Shown: one piece after another, positions 43,972 through 55,048 of the stretch
How positions within the stretch are numbered: position 1 is the stretch's first letter
Layout of the letters: each line of letters opens with the position of its first letter
Assembly: GCA_021399435.1 (NCBI GenBank)
Contig: JAJTUP010000002.1
Location: 2,356,001-2,420,000 of the forward strand
Length of the DNA: 64,000 bases
Reading direction: 5' to 3'
From: Diaporthe sp. PMI_573
Lineage: Eukaryota; Ascomycota; Sordariomycetes; Diaporthales; Diaporthaceae
Program-made: the position numbers and the translations under genes
The notes under the pieces: generated by a model
Seen by the model: the letters and a program-made list of their open reading frames with translations, nothing else
Database searches by the model: none
What the model was told of the DNA's origin: nothing

Positions 43972-46900
43972 ATGGCAAAAGAAAAAGACAAGCCCTTGCT
44001 TTCTAGTGACGAATCTAGCCAGGACAAAAATGGCACGGCCGACTCTGTCCCGGCTCGGAAGCCAACCTTGGCCGATTACTTCAGGGTCTTCTCCTACGCC
44101 ACAAAATGGGATTTCTGTATATACGCCGTGGCATGTTTCGCTTCAATAGCAGGTGGTGCGACGATGCCCCTCAGTAAGCACCTTTCTCTTCATCTGATCT
44201 CTTTTTTTTTCTTCTTCCTTCTCTTTTTCCTTCTCCAGAGCTTATTCTTTGCAAATCTGGCCAATTTCTCCCCATACGTACACACCACTTCTTGCTCGTT
44301 CTTTTAATAGCTGACTTCGACTTTCATAGTGAACATCGTATTCGGCCAGCTTGTCAATCAGTTCACCGATTACTTTCGAGACCCATCCAACATACCGCCA
44401 GGTGCCTTCGACAATGTCTTGGATCGACAGGCGCTGTATATCATGGCGCTCTTCCTTGCTCGATGGGCCCTGAATAGCATCAACAAGTTCTGCTTCCAGA
44501 TGATTGGAACCCGGCTTTCCTCAGAGATCCGTCTGCACTACCTCGAGTCCCTCTTCGCCCAGCCCATACAAGCCATCGACTGCATGCCCGCCGGCGGACC
44601 CGCGACCACCATAACCGCGACGTCCACCACGCTGCAAATTGGCGTATCGGACAGGCTGGGAACATTTCTGCAGTTCCTGAGCACCATCGTGGCGGCCTTC
44701 ATCGTTTCCTTCATCTGGAGCTGGGATCTCACCTTGGTCATGATGTCCCTCATTGTTTATGCACTTGTTGTCGTCTCGGTGGCTATGCCCCGTATTGTCG
44801 GCGGCGAGACCACGGCGGCCGAAGCCGACAGACAAGCAACCGCTATTGCCAGTGAGGCGCTGGGTGGGATTCGACTTATAGTTGCGTGCGGAGCACAATC
44901 GCGCATCATGTCTAGCCACCACAAGTGGGTGGACGAGGCCAAGAGGCGGGCTCAGAAGGCGGCTCCCTTCTTGGGTATCCAGTTCGGTTTGCTTGTAAGT
45001 TTGCATATTTCCCCTCCCATGGAATCCCCATGTGTCTAACGGGGCTGTTAGTTCTTTGGCGTCTTCGGTGCATTTGGCCTGGCATTCTGGTACGGCACAC
45101 AGCGATTCATTGCTGGCGCCCTGAGAGATGCTGGGGTTGTCATTGTTGTGCTTTTCAACGTCACGCTTGTTCTCACCTCCCTGGAGCGCATTGTTACTCC
45201 CCTCATCGCTGTCAGCAAAGCCATGATTGCGGCTTGTGAGTTCTTCACCGTGATCGACATGCCAAAATCCACAACTGGGTCGGCGAGGCTAGATGATACG
45301 TCGCATGATATCATATTCGACAATGTCACCTTCGCGTACCCTAGTCGTCCAGATACTACAATTCTCGACTCTCTGAGCCTTTGTATTCGATCTGGTCAGA
45401 ATACCGCTCTTGTCGGCCCGTCTGGGTCGGGCAAGAGCACTATCGTCGGCCTGTTGGAACGGTGGTACTCCCTTGGAGACCAGCACGGCACCTCCCATAC
45501 GGCTGAAGGCTCATCGAGTTCCCACGCTTACGTTGAGGAGCCGAAGAACGAGGGGAATATTGACCACGACGGGTCTAAGCAGCTCGACGAGGTCAAACCC
45601 AAGGGTTCAGGGGCGATAGTTGTCGGCGGCTACAATCTGGAAGAACTCGACACGAAGTGGTGGCGATCACAAATAGGATTGGTTCAACAAGAGCCTTTTC
45701 TCTTCAATGATACCATCTACGAAAATGTTGCCCACGGTCTGATAGGAAGCCAATGGGAAAGTGAGCCTGCTGAGGAAAAGCGGCGGCTAGTGGAATCGGC
45801 TTGTCGTGAAGCATTCGCTCACGAATTCATCGACCGATTGCCAGAGGTAATTATGAATACCACCAATCACCCTGGCATCGTTACCACTTCTCCAGATAAA
45901 TTTGCTAATATGTGTCTTAATCTTTTCCAGGGTTACGACACCAAAGTAGGTGACGGAGGTGCAAAGCTCTCAGGAGGCCAAAAGCAGCGCTTGGCCATTG
46001 CCAGGAGCATCATCAAGAAACCCTCAATTATAATCCTTGATGAAGCGACTAGTGCAATCGACGTGAGGAGCGAAAGGATAGTCCAAGCTGCCCTAGACAA
46101 AGCAACGCGACACCGTACGACCATCACCATTGCTCATCGCCTCTCCACGATCAAAAAGGCCGACCGCATCATTGTGCTGCAGAAAGGACGCGCGGTGGAA
46201 GAGGGCACGCACCAAGAATTGATGATTTCTGATGCGGGTGTTTACAGCGCCCTGGTGCGGGCTCAGTCCTTGGGGCTGTCTCTGGCTCAAGGCCCCGACC
46301 ATGAAGGGCAAAAGTCCGACAAGGAGCCAGACCCATGCCATGAGGCCGATAATATCATCATGGAACAGAAGCGAGATCCAGCGGGAATTCCATCCCAGAA
46401 AGAGGAAACAGAGAAACTGTCAACGGGTGCGAAACCGCGAAGTCTGATCTCCAGCTTCGGAACTCTTCTGTACAATCAGCATTCGCAGTGGCCATACTAC
46501 GTCGGCATTGTCTTGTCCTCCATGACAACCGCTGCCGGTACCCCAGTCCAAGCTTACCTTTTCTCCAAGGTCATCAGCGTCTTTCTCCTCACAGGAGATG
46601 ATCTCAAGAGGGAAAGCAGCTTTTGGGGTTTGGTGTGGCTCTTTCTTGCGGCCGGTGTTGGTCTTTCATACCTGGTTGTAGGCTGGATAGGCCTTCTTGT
46701 TCAGCACAGCATCAGCGCCGTGTACAAAAAACAGTACTTCTCCGATATGCTCTACCAGAAGCTCTCATTCTTCGACCAAGATGCCAACTCCCACGGAGCA
46801 CTCAGTGCGCGCGTTGGGAGCGATGCCAAGCGGTTGGAAGAGCTTCTCGGCATGAACCTGGCATTGCTTCTCTCAGGCGTCTTCATAGCTGTGGGCAGCG

Positions 46901-48286
46901 TAACCATTGCCATCATCTTCGCCTGGAAGCTGGGCTTAATTGCGGCCTTGGTCACCATGCCTGTCATGCTGGCCTCGGGGTTGTGGAAATTCAGACAAGA
47001 GGTGAACTACGAGAAGAGTAACTCGGCTGTGTTCCAGGAATCTTCGCAATTCGCAACCGAAGCCCTTGGTGCTATACGAACAGTCTCCTCTCTCACGATG
47101 GAGGCATCGATCGGCAACCGATATCGACAACTGTTGGACAACCAGGTCAAGGCAGCGCTCCGAAAGGGCCGCTGGACGTCTCTGCTGTACGGGTTTGCCG
47201 ACAGTGTTGGTCTTGGCTGTCAGGCTTTGGTATTCTGGTATGGTGGCAAGCGCCTTGTTACTGGCGAGTACAGCCTAGAGGCTTTCTTTGTATGCTTCAT
47301 GGCCATTGTCCAAGGCGCAGAGGCAGCTAGCCAGTCTCTCGCTGTCGCCCCGAACGCCTCCCAGGCCGCTGCTGCTGCAAATCGCATCCTTGACGTCCAC
47401 GACTCCGCGGTTACTGATCGGTCCGATGCTTCCGAGAACCTGGGCAAGGCTACGGTCAAGGGCGATAGCTATGAAGGCATAGAGATTGAGTTACAGGATG
47501 TGTCCTTTAGGTACCCCACACGAGACGTACCAATATTCGACGGCCTAAACCTCAAGATTGAGAAAGGCCAGTACGCGGCACTTGTAGGACCCTCGGGCTG
47601 CGGAAAATCAACCATACTGTCTCTTCTGGAGAGATTTTACGAGCTTGGACCTCAACAAGGCTCAGTTTTGTTCAATGGAGACAACATCAATAACTCAAAC
47701 GTCTACAAATACCGCAGGAACATGTCACTCGTGGCCCAAGAGCCCATCATGTTCCGCGGCACTATCCGCGACAACATTCTCTTCGGCATTGAGGACCCGA
47801 CGTCTATCTCTGGGGAGAGGATAATAGAGGTCTGTCGTGACGCCTTTATCCACGACTTCATCATCTCTCTCCCCGAGGGCTACGATACCGAAATTGGCGC
47901 CAAGGGTATCTCGCTGTCCGGCGGGCAAAAGCAGCGCGTCGCCGTGGCGCGGGCGCTCATTCGTGACCCCAAGGTCCTCCTGCTGGACGAGGCGACGTCG
48001 GCGCTCGACTCGGAGTCGGAGAAGATGGTTCAGTCTGCACTGGAAAAGGCGCGCAAGGGGAGGACCATAATCGCCGTGGCGCATCGCTTGTCGACGATCC
48101 AGAGCGCGGACGTGATATTCGTTTTTGAGCAAGGGCGAGTGGTTGAGAAGGGAACTCACGATCAGTTGGTGCAGGAAAGAGGTGTGTATTGGGGAATGGT
48201 AAGTTGTTCCTTTCGTCGTTTAATATACCTACCTTTGACATGCTAATTTGTACTTCTAGTGCCAAGCTCAGGCGTTGGATATGTAG
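43972..48286 (+). CDS. ABCB full-size multidrug/ste6-type ABC transporter
   Basis: Five exons (43972-44173, 44330-44994, 45052-45846, 45931-48198, 48260-48286) encode 1318 residues in the order TMD-NBD-TMD-NBD. NBD1 has Walker A GPSGSGKST (411-419), a Q-loop segment GLVQQEPFLF, signature LSGGQKQR (from 567) and Walker B IIILDEATSAID. NBD2 has GPSGCGKST (1107-1115), LVAQEPIMF, LSGGQKQR (from 1216) and VLLLDEATSALD. All catalytic residues look intact. Between Walker A and the Q-loop, NBD1 carries a long polar insertion of about 50 residues. The 84-nt third intron is in frame and stop-free, but removing it restores RLPEGYDTKVGDGG. The tiny last exon gives the end MCQAQALDM. Family members export drugs, toxins or peptide pheromones; the substrate cannot be read here. 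Confidence 0.95.
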
Positions 48287-49503
48287 AGGGCCACGTCCAT
48301 ACACGGAGATGATGATGGGGTGCATCAAGGGTCAGATAGCTTAAGAGGCTGTCCGGCAATATACCTAGGTAGCAAAACTCGATTCGATGGACAGGATTCG
48401 CGGGGTTGGCATATTTTGTACAGTCGAGCTCTATGATTCCTCAAGCGTTGTCGTACGGAGATTTATGTAGATTCAATGACACATAGGCGGTCACAGCATC
48501 CATGTACACAGACATAGTGAACTAACTGGGGAAATTTCACTACCCAAACTCCTATGAATGACCTCTTAGAGCAGGCGAATATTCCCTGTGGGGTTGTTCC
48601 ACTGGAGTATATCCCAGAGGAGGCTATCGCACAGCAGGGTAGCCCCATGGGAAAGGATCCCTCCTATAGAATGATATCCTGTAGAAAAATCACACATGAG
48701 AGATACTTATGGATGAAAACTTCCTGAGGGAATCTCTCCCATGGGATACAAGCGAGTGGAAGGTAGGCACGCCACAGGGGCTCTGCTATAACGCTCTCGA
48801 AACTCTGAAGAAGGTGGCTGTATCACTGTGATAATATGTGTGTTTAAGGTATGTAGACTGGTTACACCTGTGACAGCTCTCATGGTGATTTTGGCAACGA
48901 GGGAGCAGTCACCGACGGACGTGGTTGCGGCCGTAACTATGATCAGTCTCACCGTTTAGGTTCCCTAACCCGGCACAACATGGATCTCAACGCTCAAGTA
49001 TCTGAGAAACTGACAGAGGGAGTTACCTTGAGTTCGGTATTTTGTACTCAAGGCGAGATCCCCAGCTCGGCCTGCTGTAGCATAGAGGAGAACAACAGTA
49101 ACACATTGCTGTAGTTCTCTGCTGAGCAGCTGGTGTTTAGGTTGCTCACTGGGTACGTGGACAAGAGGAACTTGCGAACACATGTGCAACCTGGATAGTG
49201 AATTCAAGAGTAGCCCAAGTCTTCTAATAGAGCAGTTCTCTCGAGAGGAGCTTGTTGCTCACCATCCAATTTGTTGACTTCCGCAAAAAGAGGAGCTCCG
49301 TTGCGGTCAATTGCTCAACTGATGAATCGTGCTCTTTTGCCCCGGTCACAAGTTCGTCTAATTCCGTATTCGCCCAGTTCTCGCGCGAAGGGCAACCGCC
49401 CATGTCAGAGTGTGTATGAGTGCGTGTTGCAGACCTCTTTCGTCTTGGACGGCGTCTCTCTATCTAAGCCACGTGTGTCTTGATTCCAAAAGCCATGGGC
49501 CGC
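48287..49503. other. 1.2-kb convergent intergenic region
   Basis: It lies between the ABC transporter and Zn2Cys6 stop codons. It contains an exact TACCTAGGTA (48362-48371) and one array of the degenerate CCTCCTATAGGATAA-like element (48545-48745). No gene is visible. Confidence 0.6.
48545..48745 (+). repeat. Degenerate 15-16-bp minisatellite, locus A
   Basis: This is a run of diverged units such as CCCATGGGAAAGGATCC, CTCCTATAGAATGAT, ATCCTGTAGAAAAAT, TTCCTGAGGGAATCT and CTCCCATGGGATAC. They share a CCTNNNGGA-like core followed by an A/T-rich end. Similarity to the clearer array at 51.84-52.13 kb identifies it. Individual units differ at several positions and boundaries are approximate. Confidence 0.65.
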
Positions 49504-51432
49504 TCAAAATGTGACCACATCGCCCATGAGCAGCTTGCCGTCATTCGTCAACGGCTGCCGTTCCCAGCGGACATCATCTGAATCTGTCGGTATTTCGGCA
49601 GACTCTTCGATCAGCTGCCACTCCCCAGTCGACTCATCTCGCTCCAGATAGCGAAGCAAGACGCGGGAACCGCCGTTCTCGATAGCGTACTCCCGGCGCC
49701 ACAACCGTCGCCACTGCTCCAGGGGTGTGCCCTCAACCGAGTTCGCCAGCTCGACGTCGCGGTTCCGCCTCGACAAGCTGTAGAGGGTGCGCGCGTCCCA
49801 CAGCCCGTCGAGGCCGGGGTAGTCCCGCAGCCTGCATATAGCCTCCTCGCGCACCAGGGGGTCCCTGCAGAATATGGAGATGACGAACAGGTTCCACGAT
49901 AGGTCGCAGTGGAAGGAGAGCTGGTGTGCTGGTGCCTCGTCTTTGTCCCTCTTGACTGCGCGCAGGGCCAGGTCCACGAGGCATAGGTACTCGCGGAACA
50001 GTGGCGCCTGTGCTTGCAGTGTTTCGATTTCCAGGTAATTTAGTGGGCTCCCGAACGCGTAGGTGCCAAGGTACTGCAGGCGGAGGTGTATAGCTCGTAG
50101 GTACGACCGGGAACCAACGTCCTCGGACATGATGATCCCGTTGAAAAGGGGCTCAAAGGCTGGCCCGAGGGCCTCTACCCGCCTGCGCGTGTCGTCCAAT
50201 AACTTGGAGAGCTCGGGGCCCTGCATGAGCTCAACCCAGAAGTTCTCAACCTCGGCGTCTATCGTAGTGTTGAGCACGCCTGAAGCCTGTACTGTTTCAA
50301 CCATCGTCGTCTCCATGGCAGTCTGGCGGCGCCGGGCCGCGACCCAATGCTCCTCAAACTCGTCAAGGCTACTGAAGACTGACGGTACATCATCTACGGC
50401 GGCAGAACAGCGAGGTAACCGGCTCACGAGCTCTGTGAAAGAGTGCATGGTCTGCTTCTGAGTCCTCAGTGCCTCTGCAAAATTTGGCAGAGGTTGACAT
50501 TGGCCGAGCCGGCCGTGGAGTATAAAGCGGGCTGAGGGGACAAGATGCGTGAAAACTCCTGCCACTGATTCGAGAATTGGCCTGGGGTCTGGCGCCAGGG
50601 CATCCACCTCTAATCCATCGTGACCTGTGGCGATGGTGAGGAGCAGGGCCAAGCCGTGGTTGACGTGATGTAAGGCAGCCTGCCGATCTGACCGCAGCGT
50701 TTCGAAGGTGAGCAGCAGGACTGACAGCAATACCGCATCTTGGATTGACCCGCTACGGCTCTGTAGTTTAAGGGACTGGCAATAGTAGCCCACTCCATCA
50801 AGGTAATGTGCATCTGCTGGCGCTACCTCTGTTGTCGAGCCAACGGCCCAGGGCGTGGACACAGAGGGCGCACGAGGTCTTGCCCCGTCCAGCCTAGACT
50901 GGCGATTCCATATGGACATTGCTCCAATGGCAATGGCAGCGTGTCGGAGTGTCTCCTTGCTGCGCGCAAGCTGCGGAAGGGTGACCTCCCACAAGTCAGC
51001 CACAGATGCGGCGGCGGATGCGGTCATCCATGGTCCTCGCATCAAGCTGATGAACTCGTCAAAGTACAGTCTCGCCTTGTCATCCTTGACACCAAGCGCC
51101 GTAGGGATCAGCCGGGCTTCTTGGAGTGATGCAGACTGCATGGGCGACGACGGTGTCAGATCTCTGGGCGACCCCACGGTCTGCTTGGAATTCCAGCAAA
51201 CCTGCATGGCACCGGGAACCCGAGCCCTCTTCGCCGCTGTGACGGCATAGCCCTCGCACACTCTCTTTGTATTGCGGCAATTGGAACAGTGAGGCCTGCC
51301 TTCGTCGCATTTGACGTGACGCCGTTTGCAGGTGATGCAGCCTGTTCGCGCCCTGTGGGAGCTCGCGCGTGAGGGTTTTGGAGCATGATCGTTGTGATCA
51401 GGGGAGGTCTTCTTGATTTCCATTTCAGGCAT
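49504..51432 (-). CDS. Zn2Cys6 fungal transcription factor
   Basis: Single exon, 642 residues from the ATG at 51432. The open frame reaches 20 codons further upstream but only to a TTG. The binuclear zinc cluster is at about 32-59 (CITCKRRHVKC, then HCSNCRNTKRVC), with the six-cysteine spacing C-x2-C-x6-C-x6-C-x2-C-x6-C. A region matching the fungal-specific transcription factor domain follows (FDEFISLMRGPWMTASAA, LWEVTLPQLARSKETLRHAA). The domain type looks like Fungal_trans_2. The protein should be a nuclear DNA-binding regulator. It is tail to tail with the ABC transporter, which makes control of the transporter a reasonable guess but unproven. It lies between two arrays of the same degenerate repeat. 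Confidence 0.92.
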   Translation of the reverse strand: MPEMEIKKTSPDHNDHAPKPSRASSHRARTGCITCKRRHVKCDEGRPHCSNCRNTKRVCEGYAVTAAKRARVPGAMQVCWNSKQTVGSPRDLTPSSPMQSASLQEARLIPTALGVKDDKARLYFDEFISLMRGPWMTASAAASVADLWEVTLPQLARSKETLRHAAIAIGAMSIWNRQSRLDGARPRAPSVSTPWAVGSTTEVAPADAHYLDGVGYYCQSLKLQSRSGSIQDAVLLSVLLLTFETLRSDRQAALHHVNHGLALLLTIATGHDGLEVDALAPDPRPILESVAGVFTHLVPSARFILHGRLGQCQPLPNFAEALRTQKQTMHSFTELVSRLPRCSAAVDDVPSVFSSLDEFEEHWVAARRRQTAMETTMVETVQASGVLNTTIDAEVENFWVELMQGPELSKLLDDTRRRVEALGPAFEPLFNGIIMSEDVGSRSYLRAIHLRLQYLGTYAFGSPLNYLEIETLQAQAPLFREYLCLVDLALRAVKRDKDEAPAHQLSFHCDLSWNLFVISIFCRDPLVREEAICRLRDYPGLDGLWDARTLYSLSRRNRDVELANSVEGTPLEQWRRLWRREYAIENGGSRVLLRYLERDESTGEWQLIEESAEIPTDSDDVRWERQPLTNDGKLLMGDVVTF

Positions 51433-52325
51433 CAAAGTTTTTGGCCTCGCGGAATCATGATGGGTCCCTAGACGGATGGGTCCATGTTTCAAAGGACATG
51501 TGTTTGGTGCCTGTCGACAGTTGCCTGGTGATTACGGTAAGATGTTGGGAGCCTTTCAGCCACTAAAGCTGACCAGCAGGAGTGCAATGTGTTTGTCTCA
51601 GTGGTCTCGGAGGAGTAGTGCGATGTGGCTTACACTGTAATCCGACCACGCAGGTGAGATTTTATCCATGAAAGCAGGCTCAAGTTGGTAATCTCAAGTG
51701 TAGCGTCTGTAAAATGCATTGCTTGTTTGTGCAACGATTTTCAGCACAGCCGAATGTGCCTGTCATCACATTACATACGAGCTTTGCTGGTGTCCGCCAC
51801 AACATTTAGCGGACCACGTAGGCATTCCTCACTGCCCAGCCTCCTGAGATTAATCTCTTGTGAGATAACCTCCTATTAACATTTTGCAGAATAAACTCTG
51901 GAGAAAGAGCCTCCTATAGGAGGGCGTCCTATAGAATAAGCCTTCATAGCCTCTGAAAGAATGGCATCTCAACATCATGTAGGATAGCCTTGTAGCTTCC
52001 TAGGGGATAATCTCGTATAGAATAACCTCCTAACCACCTAGAGGACAAATTCCTGGAATATGACCTCCTATGGGAAAGCCTCCTGTAGGACAACCCCCAA
52101 TGGGATAAACTCCCATCGGATCATCAGGTAGACGGTAATCAAGCGACAGGGCGTCAGCTTATTCAGGAACCATCTCTCACTTGTTGCAATTCGCCAGCTA
52201 AAAACAATTACTTCGGTGACACGGGCCCGGCACCTAGTGGTGCCCTAATATCAAGCTATGTAGGTACTGTGTTGACGGCAAAGCGAATGAATCAGGCTGT
52301 TCGGTGAGTTGGCTGGAGTCAATCT
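51433..52325. other. Intergenic region with repeat array
   Basis: It lies between the start of the Zn2Cys6 gene and the stop of the 709-residue protein gene. The centre is occupied by the clearest array of the degenerate 15-16-bp element. The left part would be the regulator's promoter. No gene is visible. Confidence 0.6.
51838..52128 (+). repeat. Degenerate 15-16-bp minisatellite, locus B
   Basis: Roughly 17 or more units follow each other: CTCCTATTAAC, CCTCCTATAGGAGGGCG, TCCTATAGAATAAG, CTCGTATAGAATAAC, CTCCTATGGGAAAG, CCTCCTGTAGGACAAC, CCCCAATGGGATAAA and others. The consensus is near CCTCCTATAGGATAA(C/G). One unit contains the perfect 14-bp palindrome CCTCCTATAGGAGG (51910-51923). There is no coding potential. 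Confidence 0.8.
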
Positions 52326-54525
52326 TCACAAACCATTTTCAGTCTCGAGCGGGCCAAACATGGACCCCTTCTCGGCTCGATCTGACCGAACATCCCTTTC
52401 AAACTCCTCGATCGGGTCACTTCCATAGTTGGGCAACTTCCTAATATTGGCTCTTCCGTCAGTTGCCCGTCTCTGTCGGCGGCGTGTTTGAGTCGTCCCC
52501 CTAATTTGAGGCGCTGACAATGCGATTTGTCTCTGTTCATCGACCTGCCCAATCTTCTTCCCAACGAACAACTTTGGTCTCGCAAACTTAAAGCCGTCGT
52601 CTGCTTCCCCATGCTTCTCAAGCTGTTCCGGACTGTTGGTAGGTGGGCCGGTGTCTGTCTCACAAGCAGAAGGTGTCACCAAGTCGTCGGGAAAGAGCAG
52701 TCGGCCCGTGTTGTTACCGTTTGCTGACGAAGAGCCGGAGGAGCCTTGGGTTGCCCGATCGGTACGTACGGCGGTATTCATGGACCCTGAGGTAGCCTCA
52801 GAACTGAGTTCTGCTGAGGAGGATGTCCATGCAGTGGCCAAATGGCTTACAGAGGCCGTGCTGAACGCGTCTCTGGTAGGATCGCAAGCCTCTTCGGCAG
52901 AATCTCGTCTGTCGATTAAGTCACTATTGAGTGACGATATGATGGCGTCTTTTTGAGATTCATCACAAGAGTAGATGCTCGTTGAGGAAAGGGGGGGCCG
53001 GAGGCTTCTGCCAGTGTCTCTTCGGGCCTCCTCCAAAGCCTTTTCAAGATTCTCATAGGATTCTCCGAAAACGAAATTCCTCCACATGTCATTCTCGTCT
53101 TCTTGTTTGCACCATCTGGGTAGCTCCTTCTCTACTGAACCATTGTCCTCTGGCTGAGTCATCTCGATGGTTTTGACCTCATCCACCACGTCGAACGACG
53201 ACGAGAGCTTTGGAGAGCTTGTGGTCGCTAGTAAAGACACTTCATCAGAGCTTCCAGCTCTCATATTCTGCTCCTTCGGACTGTCATCGCCCGCATTCGG
53301 TGCGACCTGGTCATCGTCTGGGAAAGTCTCGTCGATGCCTCCTAGTGCTGGTGAAACAGCAGCAGTTGGCTCACACCTGTCCTGGAGCTGCCTTGACGTT
53401 CCGAATTGACTAACCCCTGGTGAAATCGGTCTCTGAGCGGCGTCTTTCAAGTCATCAGAGGTTTCCGTTGCGGTCGAGGCAGAGATCTCGTCAGGGCCCG
53501 CAACAAAATCTCTCCACACATCATTCTCTTCGGCCTGAGACGGAGGGACGGCTGGGCGCTCTGCTCCAATCTGGGCAAAAGTGCTGTCCGCGTTGTCTGA
53601 GTCTGGTGACTGTCGGTGAAGTAACTGGAGTAAGGCCGGGCGGGTGGGAACAGGATGGAACAACAATGGCGAGGCCGTCAGTAGTGGCGTTTGGCTGGCA
53701 CTACTGTGCGATCGAAGGCTTGAAATGGGAAGAGTGGCGCTGACTCGGCCTCGATCTTGACGATGGCCCCCCTGGTGTTGGTACATGGGCTGGCCTGGCG
53801 GACATTATTCAGCTAAGCCTCGAACATATTCTGGTCAGGTTCGATGTTTTGCGAGACGGCTTACCAAGAGAGCCCGATAGACCAACCTGGGGACCTCTGC
53901 TTAGGGAGCTGGCGTTGGAGCTGTCTCCTAGTGCTCTCTCATAGTTCCCGACACGGACCTTGATCTGTCGGAGAGAGGTGGGCGTGGAGGCATCCACCGC
54001 CCTCGGATAGGTTCTGTTGTCGCCTTCAACATGTGCCAGGCCAACAAGTTTGCGGAGCTTGTGTTTTGAGGCTGGGTGGCGTGACTTCTTCGCGCCCCAC
54101 GGGTTACTTGGAGAACCTCGTGGCTTCTTGAATTCCATCTCAATGGGTTTCTGCACATTAGTACCAACCCAGTCACCCTTGAGTAACAGCTTGCGCCTCT
54201 TCTGGCGCATGGCCTCCTCTGTATCGTCCCCCTGGAGACGAGTTGGCGCCGGCAATCTAGCATGGGTTCCAGAGAAATAGCGACTGGACAAGAGCCGGTC
54301 GCCATTCTGGTGGTTCCTCGAGGACGTCAACTTCAGGGCAGCACGTCGGACAGAAGGTGGCCGCGCAGGAACGGCAAGGACCGAAACTGAAGGTGGGCTG
54401 GTCTTGACATTGGCATCAAGCAGACCAGCGCGAACCTTTGCAAAGTGTTCCTTCTGGCGAAGGAGCGTCTCCCTGCCCTTCCGGGCACGGGAGTGGCGGT
54501 TGAGATTGCCCTCGGTCCAGTTCAT
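52326..54525 (-). CDS. Uncharacterised 709-residue fungal protein
   Basis: Two exons, 54525-53865 and 53794-52326, join across a 70-nt intron in phase 1. The N-terminal block (MNWTEGNLNRHSRARKGRET, then LLRQKEHFAKVRAGLL) is basic and looks helical. I have seen similar starts in unassigned ascomycete proteins. A second ordered patch is KRRKLLLKGDWVGTNVQKPI followed by NPWGAKKSRH. The rest is Ser/Asp/Glu-rich and likely disordered. It contains two copies of a short motif, ENDVWRDFV (310-318) and ENDMWRNFV (454-462), and a basic segment near the C-terminus (TQTRRRQRRATDGRANIRKL). No enzyme motif is visible. It is probably nuclear, given the basic clusters, but this is a guess. An ATG 14 codons upstream is an alternative start. 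Confidence 0.75.
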
Positions 54526-55048
54526 GATGGGAGAAGGAGCTGATTCACGGCAGTGGCAGCAATGCATGCATGGAACAGGGAATCAGACAACTTGACACGA
54601 ACATATCCCTGAACGCAGTGGCTGGAGGAAAACAAAGATTACAATGCCACCCTCACCGTCAAGGGAGATGGGAGCAGAAGGGCGATGGCACTTGGACACG
54701 AAGCCTGCATGTGTTAACCGTCGTGAGTGTGAGTTAGCAATTCGCGGCATCGAGGAAGGAGGTCTCGTTCTGAGATGCCTGCTCCAGTGGCTTCGGCCGT
54801 TTGGAAGGAGCGTTTGGACAGATGAACTGGGAAGTGCAGGCAACATAGGACGACAGATAGTCCAAGGTTCAGGGGTTCAGCAACTAAGCGGGCGGGCACC
54901 TAGATAGGCAGGTACCTAGGTACCTGGGTGCGGGAGCACTGCGGGGAGCTCTCATAGCTCGAGCCGCCGATATCCACGCCGATGTCGACATCCGGCACGC
55001 TCTCTACCTCCACATCGTCATCACGCCTGGTTTTTCCCCTTGCTGAGA
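54526..55048. promoter_or_regulatory. Divergent promoter region
   Basis: It is shared by the 709-residue protein gene and the omega-amidase gene. It includes an exact TACCTAGGTA (54913-54922) within GGTACCTAGGTACCTGGGTG, about 130 bp upstream of the omega-amidase ATG. Confidence 0.5.

Noticed and set aside
51838..52128. CRISPR-like array
   Set aside because: Units are contiguous and degenerate with no constant-length unique spacers, there are no cas genes, and the genome is eukaryotic.
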